Shown here: piece after piece, positions 1 through 8,789 of the stretch
How positions within the stretch are numbered: position 1 is the first letter of the stretch
Layout: the number at the start of each line of letters is the position of its first letter
Assembly (NCBI GenBank): GCA_035308025.1
Contig: DATGHL010000026.1
Location: 108,442-172,441 of the forward strand
Length of the DNA: 64,000 bases
Source of the DNA: Candidatus Binataceae bacterium
GTDB lineage: Bacteria; Desulfobacterota; Binatia; Binatales; Binataceae
Reading direction: 5' to 3'
Notes under the pieces: model-generated
The model's input: only the letters and a program-made list of their open reading frames with translations
The model's database searches: none
Told to the model about the DNA's origin: nothing
Translations under genes and position numbers: made by a program

Positions 1-1241
1 CGGAGCGCGCGCTTGAGGGTCTTCCAGACGCCGGGCTCGACGACGGCGTCTTCGAGGTCCAGCAGCAGAAAACCGCCGTGAGCCTTCAAAAACGAGCCGG
101 CGATGATGCGTGTGAAGTCGGTGGCGGAACGGCCCATCGGATCGATAACGCGGTCGATCGTGCCGAACAGGTTGCGGTAGCTCGGCGCGTCTTCGCTGAT
201 CACTGGCGCTCCGCTGCGGCCAGAATTATCGACCAGCACGTTAATCTGGTAGTCGCCAAAGCGCTCGGCGCCGGGGCGTTGCGGCGGACGCCCGGGGAGC
301 TCGCCGTCGTCCGACCCGTCGGGCTCGCTTTCGCGGAAGCGCTCGAGGCGGCTCAGCATGTGCTCGGTCACCTGATCGAGATAGCTCGCCACCGCCGGGT
401 TCTTGAAGAAGTCCTTCAGCGCGGTGATCGCCGGACTAATCAGGCGGCTCGCGAAAGCGCGCTCGATCGCGCGAATATCCGCAATCAGCTCGCGCGTGAT
501 CTCCTGCTGGCGCATCATCAGCGTCGCGAGTTCGCCCTGGAGCTCGCCCTGCGCTTTGCCCAGTGCGTCGCGCTCTGCCTCGGATAGCGCTTGCATTTCG
601 CGCTGCAACTCCTCGGGCGACTCCGGCTGCTTGCCGCGAATCAACGGGATAAACATCATCTGTCCGCCCGGGCCGGCGCGCAGGCCGAGGCCGCGCTCGC
701 GCGCGCGATTCTCGAACGCGCCGAACAGCTCCTGTGCGCGCTTGCTGTACTTCTCACGCAAGGCGGTGCGCTCCTGGTCGAAATCCTCACGGCGAAAAGC
801 CTTGGGGAGCTGATCGAGGATGTAGCTGATCAACTCCTGCATGCGGCTGCGCAGTGCGACGCCCTGCCCCGCCGCCAGATAGATCGCGACCGGCTCTTCG
901 GGATTGCGGAAATTGTTGACGTAGACCCAATCGCCCGGCGTCGGCATCGCCGCCGCCCGCTCCTCGAGCAGCCGCACGACGGATTGGCGTTCCTCGCGCG
1001 AGCGCATGCCGCTGACAAAGACGTTGTAGCCCGGCGCGTCGATTCCCAGCGCCAGCCGAATCGCCTCGAGCGCGCGCTCCTGGCCGAGCAATTCATTGCC
1101 GTCGCTCACGCGGAAGGCCTGCTCGAGTTCGTCGGGCTTCGCGGGAGATGCGTGGCGCAGCTCGGCGACGGCTAGTTCCGGGTGCGGCGGGGCCGGCCGC
1201 AGCGCGGTCCGCAAGCCCTCGCTCTCACTATTCTCAGCCAT
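1..1241 (-). CDS. Lon-like ATP-dependent protease, N-terminal part (open at window edge)
   Basis: The reverse strand reads without a stop from an ATG at 1241 to the window edge, giving 413 residues. The last visible stretch contains AHGGFLLLDLEDAV followed by PGVWKTLKRAL, the pattern found in Lon-related proteases with an AAA_32-type ATPase region, where a replacing or inserted domain sits between nucleotide-binding motifs. An early GNELLGQERALEAI segment and FVSGMRSREERQSV fit the N-terminal part of that family. Such proteins degrade damaged or regulatory proteins in the cytoplasm with ATP; the serine-lysine protease domain would lie left of position 1 and is not visible. The Hsp20 gene ends 41 bases upstream on the same strand, so the two are probably co-transcribed as a protein-quality-control pair. 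The start has a modest AAGG-type ribosome site. Family assignment is firm; the exact subfamily is not. Confidence 0.85.
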   Translation of the reverse strand, partial: MAENSESEGLRTALRPAPPHPELAVAELRHASPAKPDELEQAFRVSDGNELLGQERALEAIRLALGIDAPGYNVFVSGMRSREERQSVVRLLEERAAAMPTPGDWVYVNNFRNPEEPVAIYLAAGQGVALRSRMQELISYILDQLPKAFRREDFDQERTALREKYSKRAQELFGAFENRARERGLGLRAGPGGQMMFIPLIRGKQPESPEELQREMQALSEAERDALGKAQGELQGELATLMMRQQEITRELIADIRAIERAFASRLISPAITALKDFFKNPAVASYLDQVTEHMLSRLERFRESEPDGSDDGELPGRPPQRPGAERFGDYQINVLVDNSGRSGAPVISEDAPSYRNLFGTIDRVIDPMGRSATDFTRIIAGSFLKAHGGFLLLDLEDAVVEPGVWKTLKRAL

Positions 1242-1282
1242 CTGGGATTTCCTTTGATGAAGCGAACTGAGGAAGGAAACGA

Positions 1283-1696
1283 CTATGCCAGTTGAATTTT
1301 GCGGCCGGGCCTCTTCGGCAGGACGATCGTCAGCCCCCGATCCTCGAAGCGCGCGGTTACCGCCTCCGGCTCAATCAGATGCTTGAATTCGACGACGCGC
1401 TCGGTGGGGCCGGTCGCCATGACACTCCGCACCACGAGCCGGCGCTCGCTCGCCTCGATATCGATTTGATCGCGATCGGCCGCAAGCTGCGCCATGCGAA
1501 CTTCGTAGCGGTCTCGGTGCTCGATAACCTCGGTTCTCGGCGGATGGCGGAGTCCGGGGGGTGTCTGAATGCGGTCATCGACGCGGGCACCCGCACCTCG
1601 CCAGCGAGTGATCAGAAGGTCGTCGAAGAGATTGTCGAGGTCGCGCTCGAAGGCGTCGAGTACGTCGAACATATCTGACCGCGAACGCTGTGCCAC
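1283..1696 (-). CDS. Small heat-shock protein, Hsp20/alpha-crystallin family
   Basis: A 137-residue protein of typical Hsp20 length. The N-terminal half has an amphipathic lead (FDVLDAFERDLDNLFDDL). The alpha-crystallin fold follows: beta strands around RTEVIEHRDRYEVRMAQL, the RLVVRSV strand, and a C-terminal LTIVLPKR strand close to the family A-x-x-x-n-G-v-L-x-i-x-l-P-K signature. The IQLA end resembles the I-x-I/V tail that links oligomers. It should act as an ATP-independent holdase in the cytoplasm. The start chosen is GTG at 1696, because AGGA lies seven bases upstream; an in-frame ATG at 1672 is possible. It lies just upstream of the Lon-like protease on the same strand and is divergent from hpnJ. 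No CIRCE or other heat-shock operator was seen. Confidence 0.88.
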   Translation of the reverse strand: MAQRSRSDMFDVLDAFERDLDNLFDDLLITRWRGAGARVDDRIQTPPGLRHPPRTEVIEHRDRYEVRMAQLAADRDQIDIEASERRLVVRSVMATGPTERVVEFKHLIEPEAVTARFEDRGLTIVLPKRPGRKIQLA

Positions 1697-1776
1697 GAGA
1701 TCATCCTAGCCGCTATGCTCGCGCCGCGTCGAGAGCAGCCCAAATTCGGCGGCTCTTCGCCCAACAGCAGTGCTTA

Positions 1777-1803
1777 TTGCACCGCCCCAAGGTGCTGTAT
1801 AAT
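1777..1803 (+). promoter_or_regulatory. Sigma70-type promoter for the hpnJ-hpnI unit
   Basis: A perfect TATAAT lies at 1798-1803 and a TTGCAC at 1777-1782, with a 15-base spacer (slightly short). The -10 box is 37 bases before the chosen hpnJ start, in an otherwise GC-rich divergent intergenic region. Confidence 0.55.
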
Positions 1804-1840
1804 GTTGCCTAACCTTTCGGACAGGCGCGGAGAACCCTGC

Positions 1841-3301
1841 ATGGATTACATGAAAACGCTTTTCCTCAACCCGCCATCCTACGACGACTTCGACGGCGGC
1901 GCGGGCTCGCGTTACCAGGCGACACGCGAGGTCTGGTCCTTCTGGTATCCGACCTGGCTGGCCTATCCGGCGGGATTGATTCCGGGCGCACGGTTGCTTG
2001 ATGCGCCGCCGCACAATTTCACCCCCGAAATGACCGTGGCCGAGGCCAAGAACTACGATCTTGTAGTCCTGCACACCTCGACCCCCTCGCTGACTATGGA
2101 CATCCGCACGGCGGAATCGATCAAAGCCGCGAACCGCAACTGCACGATTGCTTTCGTCGGCGGCCATCCGACGGCGCGGGCCGAAGAGACCCTCAAGCTC
2201 TCGCAGGCGATCGATATCGCCGCGCGCAAGGAGTTCGATCACTCGATGGTCGAGGTTGCTCAGGGGATGGATTGGGGCAAGGTTAACGGGATCAGCTATC
2301 GGCGCAACGGGATGCTCCATCACAATCCGGATCGCTCGATCCTGAGTAACGAAGAGCTCGATGCGCTGCCGTTCGTCACCGAGGTCTATGCGCAGAACCT
2401 CGATTACCTGCGCTACAACAGCCCCTACTGCAATTATCCCTACGTCTCGATGTACACCGGCCGCGGCTGTCCGGCGCGCTGCACTTTTTGCCTGTGGCCA
2501 CAGGTCACCCAGGGTCACAAGTACCGCGTGCGCAGCCCCGAGAATGTTTACGAAGAAGTCGCCGCGATGAAGGCGAAGTTCCCCAAAATGAAGGAGTTGT
2601 TCTTCGACGACGACACCTTCACCGCCGACGCGATGCGCGCGCGCAAAATCGCGCAGTTGCTCAAACCGCTCGGGATTACCTGGTCAACCAACTCGCGCGC
2701 TAACGTCGATTACGAGACCCTTAAGATCATGAAGGATGGTGGGTTGCGCCTGTTCGTCGTCGGCTATGAGAGCGGCAATGCCGAAATTCTCAAGAACATC
2801 AAAAAGGGCGTGCGCATCGACCGCGCCCGCCGCTTCACCAAAGACTGCCATGACGTCGGCATCCTGATTCACGGAACTTTCATCCTCGGGCTGCCGGGCG
2901 AAAGCCGCGCGACGATCGCCGAATCGATGCAGTTTGCGCGCGAGATGGATTGCGAGACCATCCAGGTTTCGCTGGCCTCGCCCTACCCGGGGACGGAGCT
3001 GTTCGAGTACGTGAGCGCCAATGGCTATCTGGCGATTGACCCGCTGCTCGACGCCTCGGGCTATCAGAAGTGCTCGGTGCAGTATCCAGGTCTCAGCGCT
3101 GACGAGATCTATCAGTCGGTCGAGCGCTTCTACCGCAGCTTTTACTTCCGCCCGAAATATATTTTCAAGTCGGTGCGCAAGATGCTGAGCTCGTCCGAGG
3201 AGTGCAAGCGCCTGCTGAAAGAAGGGGCGCAATTTCTCTCGACGATGCGCCAGCGGCGCGCGCAAGTGCGCAATTCGCCGCAAAGTGCGCAGGCTGCCTA
3301 G
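1841..3301 (+). CDS. hpnJ: Hopanoid-associated radical SAM protein HpnJ
   Basis: A 486-residue B12-binding-type radical SAM enzyme. The N-terminus (KTLFLNPPSYDDFDGGAGSR and YPTWLAYPAGLIPG) is characteristic of HpnJ. The iron-sulfur motif CxxxCxxC is visible as Cys210, Cys214 and Cys217 in GCPARCTFC. In the known hopanoid pathway HpnJ converts the ribose-derived side chain of an N-acetylglucosaminyl bacteriohopanetetrol-type precursor to the cyclitol ether head group. An ATG at 1715 would add 42 residues, but that extension contains the promoter and is unlike the family, so the ATG at 1841 with a GGAG-type site just upstream is preferred. The next gene is hpnI, 62 bases downstream, the expected partner. 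hpnK and the squalene-hopene cyclase are not in this window. Confidence 0.92.
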   Translation: MDYMKTLFLNPPSYDDFDGGAGSRYQATREVWSFWYPTWLAYPAGLIPGARLLDAPPHNFTPEMTVAEAKNYDLVVLHTSTPSLTMDIRTAESIKAANRNCTIAFVGGHPTARAEETLKLSQAIDIAARKEFDHSMVEVAQGMDWGKVNGISYRRNGMLHHNPDRSILSNEELDALPFVTEVYAQNLDYLRYNSPYCNYPYVSMYTGRGCPARCTFCLWPQVTQGHKYRVRSPENVYEEVAAMKAKFPKMKELFFDDDTFTADAMRARKIAQLLKPLGITWSTNSRANVDYETLKIMKDGGLRLFVVGYESGNAEILKNIKKGVRIDRARRFTKDCHDVGILIHGTFILGLPGESRATIAESMQFAREMDCETIQVSLASPYPGTELFEYVSANGYLAIDPLLDASGYQKCSVQYPGLSADEIYQSVERFYRSFYFRPKYIFKSVRKMLSSSEECKRLLKEGAQFLSTMRQRRAQVRNSPQSAQAA

Positions 3302-3363
3302 CGACGGCTCGCGAGGGGCGGCGCAAAGTGTGAGTAGCACGGCGCCGCCCGGTCCGATCTCAA

Positions 3364-4566
3364 ATGTCTGTTCTCGCCATAGTTGCTCTGATCGGCGTTG
3401 GTACCTCGCTGACGTACTATGCCGTTGCGGCGATTGCGGCGATGCGCTTTGCGCACCGCGCGCACGAAGCTCGGCCGTCGCTTCCGAAAATTGCGCCGCG
3501 CGTCGCCGTGCTGAAGCCGCTGCGCGGCCGTCCCGAAGGTCTAACGGCCAACCTGACCAGTTATCTCGAAGCTGACTATCCCCGCATCGAATACTACTTC
3601 GCGGTCTCCAGCTACGAGGATTCCGCCACTGAGGTTCCGGTTTCGCTGCGCGCTCAATACAAGTTCAAGCCCATTACACTGATCGTCGGCGAAGCGCCCG
3701 CCTGCACCAATCGCAAGGTCGGCAAACTCATCCGCATGGCCGAACGGGCTGAGCGCGCCGAAATTTTCGTCCTGAGCGACGCCGATATCGCAATCTCACG
3801 CGATCACCTGCAACACATCGTCGGCGAACTCATGGCCGACGAAAAGCTCGGCATCGTGACCTGTATCTATCGCGCCAGGCCGCTCGGCTCTCTGGCCTCG
3901 CGGCTCGAAGCCCTCTGCGTCAACACCGACTTCGCTCCGCAAGTGATGATCTCGGCGGCGATCGAGCCGATTCACTACGCGCTCGGCGCGACGATCGCGA
4001 TCAAACGGGAAGCGCTCGCCGCGACCGGCGGCTTCACCCGGCTCAAGGACGTCCTCGCCGACGACTATTATCTCGGCAACCTCGTGGCCAAGGCCGGCTA
4101 TACCGTGAAACTCTCGAGCTCGATCGTGACCACGGTCTGCGCGGAAAAAACTTTCGCCGATTTCTGGCATCATCAGATGCGCTGGGCGCGCACCTACAAA
4201 ACCACGCGGCCGGCCAGCCTCGCAACGATTCTGGTGCACGGGCCCTTTTGGGCGATCCTGTTTCTGCTCGCGATGAAGTTCAGCTTGCTTGCAACCGGGG
4301 TTTTCGCAGTGGTTATTCTCGCCCGCGTCGCGATGGCGCGCCTGATAATCCGGCGGGTGCTCGCGATGCCCGAGCTGGGCCGCGACGCCTGGCTCGCGCC
4401 GCTCAAGGATCTCGTCATGACCGCTATTTGGTTCGCCTGCCTGACGGGCAACGAAGTCCGCTGGGGGGAGCGACGGCTCAAGATCCTCGCTGGCGGCGTG
4501 ATGCGCGAAGTGCCGGCTGACGCAGGGTCAGTAACCGGCTCGAAGGCAATGGCTGACGCCGAGTGA
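3364..4566 (+). CDS. hpnI: Hopanoid-associated glycosyltransferase HpnI
   Basis: A 400-residue membrane-bound GT2/GT21 (ceramide-glucosyltransferase-like) enzyme. One N-terminal membrane segment (about residues 3-25) is followed by the catalytic domain: VAVLKPLRG, the metal-binding LSDADI, the acidic ADDYYLG and HQMRWAR near residue 271, the counterpart of the QxxRW motif. Two or three C-terminal membrane segments follow (residues 285-370). HpnI adds N-acetylglucosamine to bacteriohopanetetrol at the inner membrane; HpnK then deacetylates it and HpnJ rearranges it. It directly follows hpnJ, and its TGA is immediately followed by the ATG of the permease gene, suggesting translational coupling. 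Assignment rests on motifs plus adjacency to hpnJ. Confidence 0.92.
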   Translation: MSVLAIVALIGVGTSLTYYAVAAIAAMRFAHRAHEARPSLPKIAPRVAVLKPLRGRPEGLTANLTSYLEADYPRIEYYFAVSSYEDSATEVPVSLRAQYKFKPITLIVGEAPACTNRKVGKLIRMAERAERAEIFVLSDADIAISRDHLQHIVGELMADEKLGIVTCIYRARPLGSLASRLEALCVNTDFAPQVMISAAIEPIHYALGATIAIKREALAATGGFTRLKDVLADDYYLGNLVAKAGYTVKLSSSIVTTVCAEKTFADFWHHQMRWARTYKTTRPASLATILVHGPFWAILFLLAMKFSLLATGVFAVVILARVAMARLIIRRVLAMPELGRDAWLAPLKDLVMTAIWFACLTGNEVRWGERRLKILAGGVMREVPADAGSVTGSKAMADAE

Positions 4567-5418
4567 ATGGCTGATCGGACTGCGCTGTTTCTGCTCATCG
4601 GGACGGCCGCCAGCGTCTTGCTTGGAGTTGGTCTCGTGATTATGAAAAGCCGCAGCGCCGCGCTGCCGGCCGCGGAGGGCCGGCGCAGCCTGCGCATCGC
4701 TATTCGCTGGCTGCGCGACCCGCTGTGGGCCGCCGGGATTGCGATCCAAACCGCCGGTTTCGCGCTCTACATGATCGCTCTGAGTGGCGCGCCGGTCTCG
4801 ATGCTCGCTGTGATGATGCAAGGTAATGTCGCCGTGTTTGTCCTTTTCGCCGCGCTTTTCCTGCACGAGCGCGCGGGCGCGGGCGAGTGGTTCGCGATCA
4901 GCGCAGTGGTGGCGGCGATCCTTTTGCTCGCCCTGTCGTTGCATGGCGGCGCGGCCGAACGCCCCGGCGATCGGCGCATGCTCGGGATCCTCCTGTTTGC
5001 TGGAATTCTGCTCGCCGCGGCGCCGCACTTGAGCGCGCGGCTGCGTACGAGCGGCATCGCGCCGGCGCTTGCATCAGGCGTCGCTTTTGGCCTCGGCAGC
5101 CTCTACGCCAAGGCGCTCACGGACGCCTACGCGGCGGCGCCGCACGCGCCGGTCGCCGCGATCTTCGCCAGCCCATGGCTCTATCTGACGATTGCGACGA
5201 ATCTGGGCGGACTCGTGCTGCTGCAGAATGCTTTCCACTCGGCGCGCGGGATTATCGCGATGCCGTTGTCGTCGGCCTGCTCCAATCTGGTGCCGATCAT
5301 CGGCGGCATCCTCGCTTTCGGCGAACGCCTCCCGACCGACATTCCCTCCGCAGTGCTGCGCATCTCCGCTTTCGCCCTGACGATTGTGGCCGGCGGCTTC
5401 CTCGCGACCTCGGAATAA
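4567..5418 (+). CDS. EamA/DMT-family permease next to the hopanoid genes
   Basis: A 283-residue very hydrophobic protein with about nine or ten membrane segments in two halves, the architecture of drug/metabolite-transporter (EamA-like) permeases. The first half carries PVSMLAVMMQGNVAVFVLFAA and the second a similar FHSARGIIAMPLSSACSNL block, the usual internal repeat. The ATG abuts the hpnI stop (TGAATG), so it is probably translated by coupling in one operon. Its substrate is unknown. A role in moving hopanoids or their precursors is only suggested by position; a general small-molecule exporter is equally possible. No terminator is evident behind it, and the 290-base gap to the next gene shows nothing recognisable apart from that gene's ribosome site. 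Confidence 0.75.
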   Translation: MADRTALFLLIGTAASVLLGVGLVIMKSRSAALPAAEGRRSLRIAIRWLRDPLWAAGIAIQTAGFALYMIALSGAPVSMLAVMMQGNVAVFVLFAALFLHERAGAGEWFAISAVVAAILLLALSLHGGAAERPGDRRMLGILLFAGILLAAAPHLSARLRTSGIAPALASGVAFGLGSLYAKALTDAYAAAPHAPVAAIFASPWLYLTIATNLGGLVLLQNAFHSARGIIAMPLSSACSNLVPIIGGILAFGERLPTDIPSAVLRISAFALTIVAGGFLATSE

Positions 5419-5708
5419 GGCACTAGCGCAGCGCGGTTGCCGTGCGGAGCGAGCAGGAGAGTCTGCAAGGTGCGTTCGAGGAAAATCCCGACTCGGAATC
5501 CTTTCGCTTGGCGGCCTTGCCAAAGCGCCCCTTACTGGATTAGTTTCTCTTGTTGGTTGCTTAAGGAAAGATTTCACTTTTTCACCGTTTCCCGCTTTGG
5601 CCAGAGGATGCGGAACTGCATCAAGGCGCCGTCCGCAATCCGCCGGGAGTTCTAGTGACGACTCTCAAGGCCATTCCCCGGCGCTGATTTAAGCGAAGGA
5701 GGTTCTCG

Positions 5709-7391
5709 ATGTCCTACGATCTTCTCATCAAAAACGGCACGGTGGTCGACGGTACCGGTGCTAAACCGCGCCGCGCTGACGTCGCGATCGCGGACGGCAA
5801 AGTCGCCGAGATCGGTCAAGTCACCGACAGCGCCAAAAAAGTGATCGACGCGTCGGACCTGATCGTCGCGCCCGGGTTCATTGATCCGCACACCCATTAC
5901 GATGCGCAGATCTGCTGGGATCCCTACATCACGTCGTCGTCGTGGCATGGCGTCACCAGCGTGGTGATGGGTAATTGCGGCGTCGGTATCGCGCCCTGCA
6001 AACCTGACGCGCACGCGATTGCGGCCTGGGATCTGGTCAACGTCGAAGCCATACCTTTCGACGTTTTGAGCAAAGGCGTGACCTGGGACTGGGAAACCTT
6101 TCCGCAATATCTCGACGCCGCCGAACGGCGCGGCAGCGGAATCAACCTCGGCTTCCTGGCCGCGCTGACCCCTTTCCGTCATTACGTGATGGGCGAGGAA
6201 TCGATGGAGCGCGCCGCCAACGTCGACGAGACCGCGAAGATCAAAGCTCTGCTGAAAGAAGCGGTCGCCGCCGGTGCGATGGGTTTCACCACCACGGCGG
6301 TCCCGCAGCATATCGGTTACAAGGGCCGTCCGATCGCCTGCCGCAACGCCAGTCGCGACGAATTCAAGGCCTACGCCAACGCCCTCAAGGAGTTGGGCAA
6401 GGGCTCGATGGAGCTCGCGTTGACCAAATCGGTCAGCGAACTCACCGACGAGGAATACGAATTCCTCGACCTCCTGCTGACCGAAAGCGGCCGCCCGGTC
6501 ACCTGGCTGGCCGTGCTCAACCGCGACGACATGCCTGATGCCTGCATGCAGACCCTCAAGAAGGCCGAACCGCTCATCCGCCGCGGCGGCATCCCGCAAG
6601 TCACCTGCCGCCCGCTACTGATTCAGATCAACCTCCGCGCGCCGTTCATCTTCGCAAACCTCGACTGCTGGAATCCGGTCTTCAATCAGCCGCCGGAGGC
6701 CCAGAAGGCGGTCTATCGCGATCCGCAGTTCCGCGCCGCCTTCCGCGAAACGCTCAAGCGGCCGGCCGTCTTCAACGGCAAGTGGGAACGGCTCGAAATC
6801 AAGGAAGTGAAAAACCCGGCCTTCGCGCCGCTAGTGGGCCGCAGCGTCGCTGATGTCGCCCGTGAACGCGGCTGCGACGGCGTCGACGCCTTCCTCGACC
6901 TCGCGCTCGAAGACGACCTCGGCGTCGAGTACACGATGGAGCTCTTCAACGCCAACGAAGAGCGCATCCCCGAACTGATCACCGATCCGCGCGTGATGGT
7001 TGGACTCAGCGACGGCGGCGCGCACGTCGATATGCTCTGCGACGCCGGCTATTGCACCTACCTGCTCGGCCGCTGGGTGCGCGAAAAGCAGGTGATGACC
7101 CTGGAACACGCGATCAAGCGGATCACCTCGGAGCCCGCAGATTTCTTCGGGATCAAAAACCGTGGCCGTCTGATGCCCGGCATGGCCGCCGATGTCGTCG
7201 TTTTCGATTACAACACGGTTGGCTCGAACAAGCGCGGCGAGATGCGCGATGATCTTCCCGGCAGCGGCCGCCGTCTCGTGATGCCCGCCCGGGGTATCGA
7301 GAACGTGATCGTAAACGGCCAGGAGCTCTACCACGAAGGTAAGCTGAGCGGCGCGATGCCCGGACAGGTCCTGCGCTCCGGCACCTGCTAG
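5709..7391 (+). CDS. N-acyl-D-amino-acid deacylase-type amidohydrolase
   Basis: A 560-residue amidohydrolase of the D-aminoacylase/dihydroorotase-like group. It opens with the standard DLLIKNGTVVDGTGAKPRRA beta strand, then the metal-binding HxH in PGFIDPHTHYDAQ. A GNCGVGIAPCKP segment is typical of D-aminoacylases and holds a Cys that may bind metal. Late catalytic elements include LSDGGAHVDML and the closing GMAADVVVFDYNTV. Length and order match the family (about 480-580 residues). A strong GGAGG site lies six bases before the ATG. Related enzymes hydrolyse N-acyl-D-amino acids or cyclic amides; the real substrate is unknown. It precedes three CoA-transferase genes on the same strand, but a strong hairpin separates them, so co-transcription is uncertain. 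Confidence 0.85.
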   Translation: MSYDLLIKNGTVVDGTGAKPRRADVAIADGKVAEIGQVTDSAKKVIDASDLIVAPGFIDPHTHYDAQICWDPYITSSSWHGVTSVVMGNCGVGIAPCKPDAHAIAAWDLVNVEAIPFDVLSKGVTWDWETFPQYLDAAERRGSGINLGFLAALTPFRHYVMGEESMERAANVDETAKIKALLKEAVAAGAMGFTTTAVPQHIGYKGRPIACRNASRDEFKAYANALKELGKGSMELALTKSVSELTDEEYEFLDLLLTESGRPVTWLAVLNRDDMPDACMQTLKKAEPLIRRGGIPQVTCRPLLIQINLRAPFIFANLDCWNPVFNQPPEAQKAVYRDPQFRAAFRETLKRPAVFNGKWERLEIKEVKNPAFAPLVGRSVADVARERGCDGVDAFLDLALEDDLGVEYTMELFNANEERIPELITDPRVMVGLSDGGAHVDMLCDAGYCTYLLGRWVREKQVMTLEHAIKRITSEPADFFGIKNRGRLMPGMAADVVVFDYNTVGSNKRGEMRDDLPGSGRRLVMPARGIENVIVNGQELYHEGKLSGAMPGQVLRSGTC

Positions 7392-7406
7392 ACTTCTAGC
7401 CTGAGT

Positions 7407-7438
7407 GGGCGGGGCGGCGTCATCACGCCGCCCCGCCC
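7407..7438 (+). terminator. GC-rich hairpin after the amidohydrolase gene
   Basis: A perfect 14-bp stem (7407-7420 with 7425-7438) and a CATC loop begin 16 bases after the stop codon. There is no real T-tract, so it could be a terminator, an mRNA-stabilising hairpin or an attenuator before the CoA-transferase genes. Confidence 0.5.
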
Positions 7439-7554
7439 GCTTCCCGTGCAGTTCTGGAAAAAATCCCGGCCCGTCTTCTTCAAGCGATCAGAGTTGTGTT
7501 ACCGACGGGCAACGCGATAAGAAATCTGCATATCCAGCTCACAAGGAAGCCAAC

Positions 7555-8772
7555 GTGGACAAGCAAACGCGATCGCCTTTCAGCGCGATCAAAGTCGTCG
7601 AGTGCGGCGAGGGTATCTCGGCCGCCTTCGCCGCCAAGATGCTCGCCGATATCGGCGCCGAAGTCGTCAAGGTCGAGTCGCCGGGCGGAGATTTGACGCG
7701 CCGTCGTGGTCCCTTTCCGGACGACAAGCCTGATTCTGAGAAAAGCGGCCTCTACATCTATCTCAATGCGAACAAACGCGGCGTCGTCGCCGACCTCACC
7801 CGGCCCGAAGGACGCGAACTGCTCGGCAAGCTGCTCGCGAGCGCCGACGTCCTGATCCATAACGTCGCGCCCGCCGACCGCGCCGCGCAGGGACTCGACG
7901 GCGCGGCCCTCTCAGCCAAGTATCCGAAACTGATCATCGCCGGCATCTCGATGTTCGGCGACTCCGGCCCTTATGCGAATTACAAAGGCTACGAGCTGAC
8001 GGCAGCCAACGCCTCCGGTTGGGCGAATCTCAGTCCGGGCGCGTCGCCCTATGCCGACTTACCGCCGCTCAAGGCGTTCGGCAGCCAGTGCGATTTCCAG
8101 GCGGGCGCGCACGCCGCATTCACCGTTATGGCCGCGCACTTCAGCCGGCTCACTTCGGGCAAAGGGCAGGTGATCGAGGTCTCGGAGCAGGAGACCGTCA
8201 CTGCGATGCTCGAGAACAACCTGGTCCATTACACATACGCCGGCCGCGAAACCTCGCGCCTGGGCGCGCGCATAATCGGACCCTGGTTTATCGCCGACGC
8301 CGCCGACGGCCAAATCTTTGTGCTCGCGGTCGAAGAAGACCAGTGGAAGCGGCTGGTCGAGCTGATGGGCAATCCCGAATGGGCCGCCGACGATCTCTTC
8401 AAGGACCGCCTGAGCCGCGGCGCGAACATGGACGCCCTCAAAGCCCTGATGTCAGACTGGATCGCCGGATGGAAAGTGCAGGACCTCTATCAGGCCGCCC
8501 AGAACGCCCGCGTCCCCTTCGCGCCGATCAACACCATGCGCGACCTCTTCGACAATCCGCATTTGAAGGAACGTGATTTCTTCGTGCAACTCGATCAACC
8601 CGGCGTCGGCAAATTGACCCTGCCCGGGATGCCGTCGCGCTACGGCGCGACGCCGTGGGCGCTCCGGCGTCCGGCGCCGCGACTCGGTCAGCATAGCGAG
8701 GAAGTTTACTGTGCCGAACTGGGCATGACCAAAGATCAGCTAAGGGCTTTGCGCCAGGCGGGCGTGGCCTGA
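7555..8772 (+). CDS. CaiB/BaiF-family CoA-transferase 1
   Basis: A 405-residue class III (formyl-CoA:oxalate type) CoA-transferase. It has the N-terminal Rossmann-like ADIGAEVVKVESPGGD, the LNANKRGVVADL strand and HNVAPADRAAQGLD. The probable catalytic aspartate is in GSQCDFQAGAHAAF, near residue 182. These enzymes move CoA between an acyl-CoA and a free acid and usually start or end a degradation pathway. An upstream in-frame ATG at 7405 would run through the hairpin; the GTG at 7555, five bases after AAGGAAG, is chosen. It is most divergent from its neighbours in the first 30 residues. CoA-transferase 2 follows after 17 bases, so these are one operon. Substrates cannot be told from sequence. 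Confidence 0.88.
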   Translation: MDKQTRSPFSAIKVVECGEGISAAFAAKMLADIGAEVVKVESPGGDLTRRRGPFPDDKPDSEKSGLYIYLNANKRGVVADLTRPEGRELLGKLLASADVLIHNVAPADRAAQGLDGAALSAKYPKLIIAGISMFGDSGPYANYKGYELTAANASGWANLSPGASPYADLPPLKAFGSQCDFQAGAHAAFTVMAAHFSRLTSGKGQVIEVSEQETVTAMLENNLVHYTYAGRETSRLGARIIGPWFIADAADGQIFVLAVEEDQWKRLVELMGNPEWAADDLFKDRLSRGANMDALKALMSDWIAGWKVQDLYQAAQNARVPFAPINTMRDLFDNPHLKERDFFVQLDQPGVGKLTLPGMPSRYGATPWALRRPAPRLGQHSEEVYCAELGMTKDQLRALRQAGVA

Positions 8773-8789
8773 TTCCGGAGGAAATTGCG

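Noticed and set aside
78..1175. Several plus-strand frames at the left edge
   Set aside because: They are antisense to the Lon-like protease, whose minus-strand reading is open and motif-supported.
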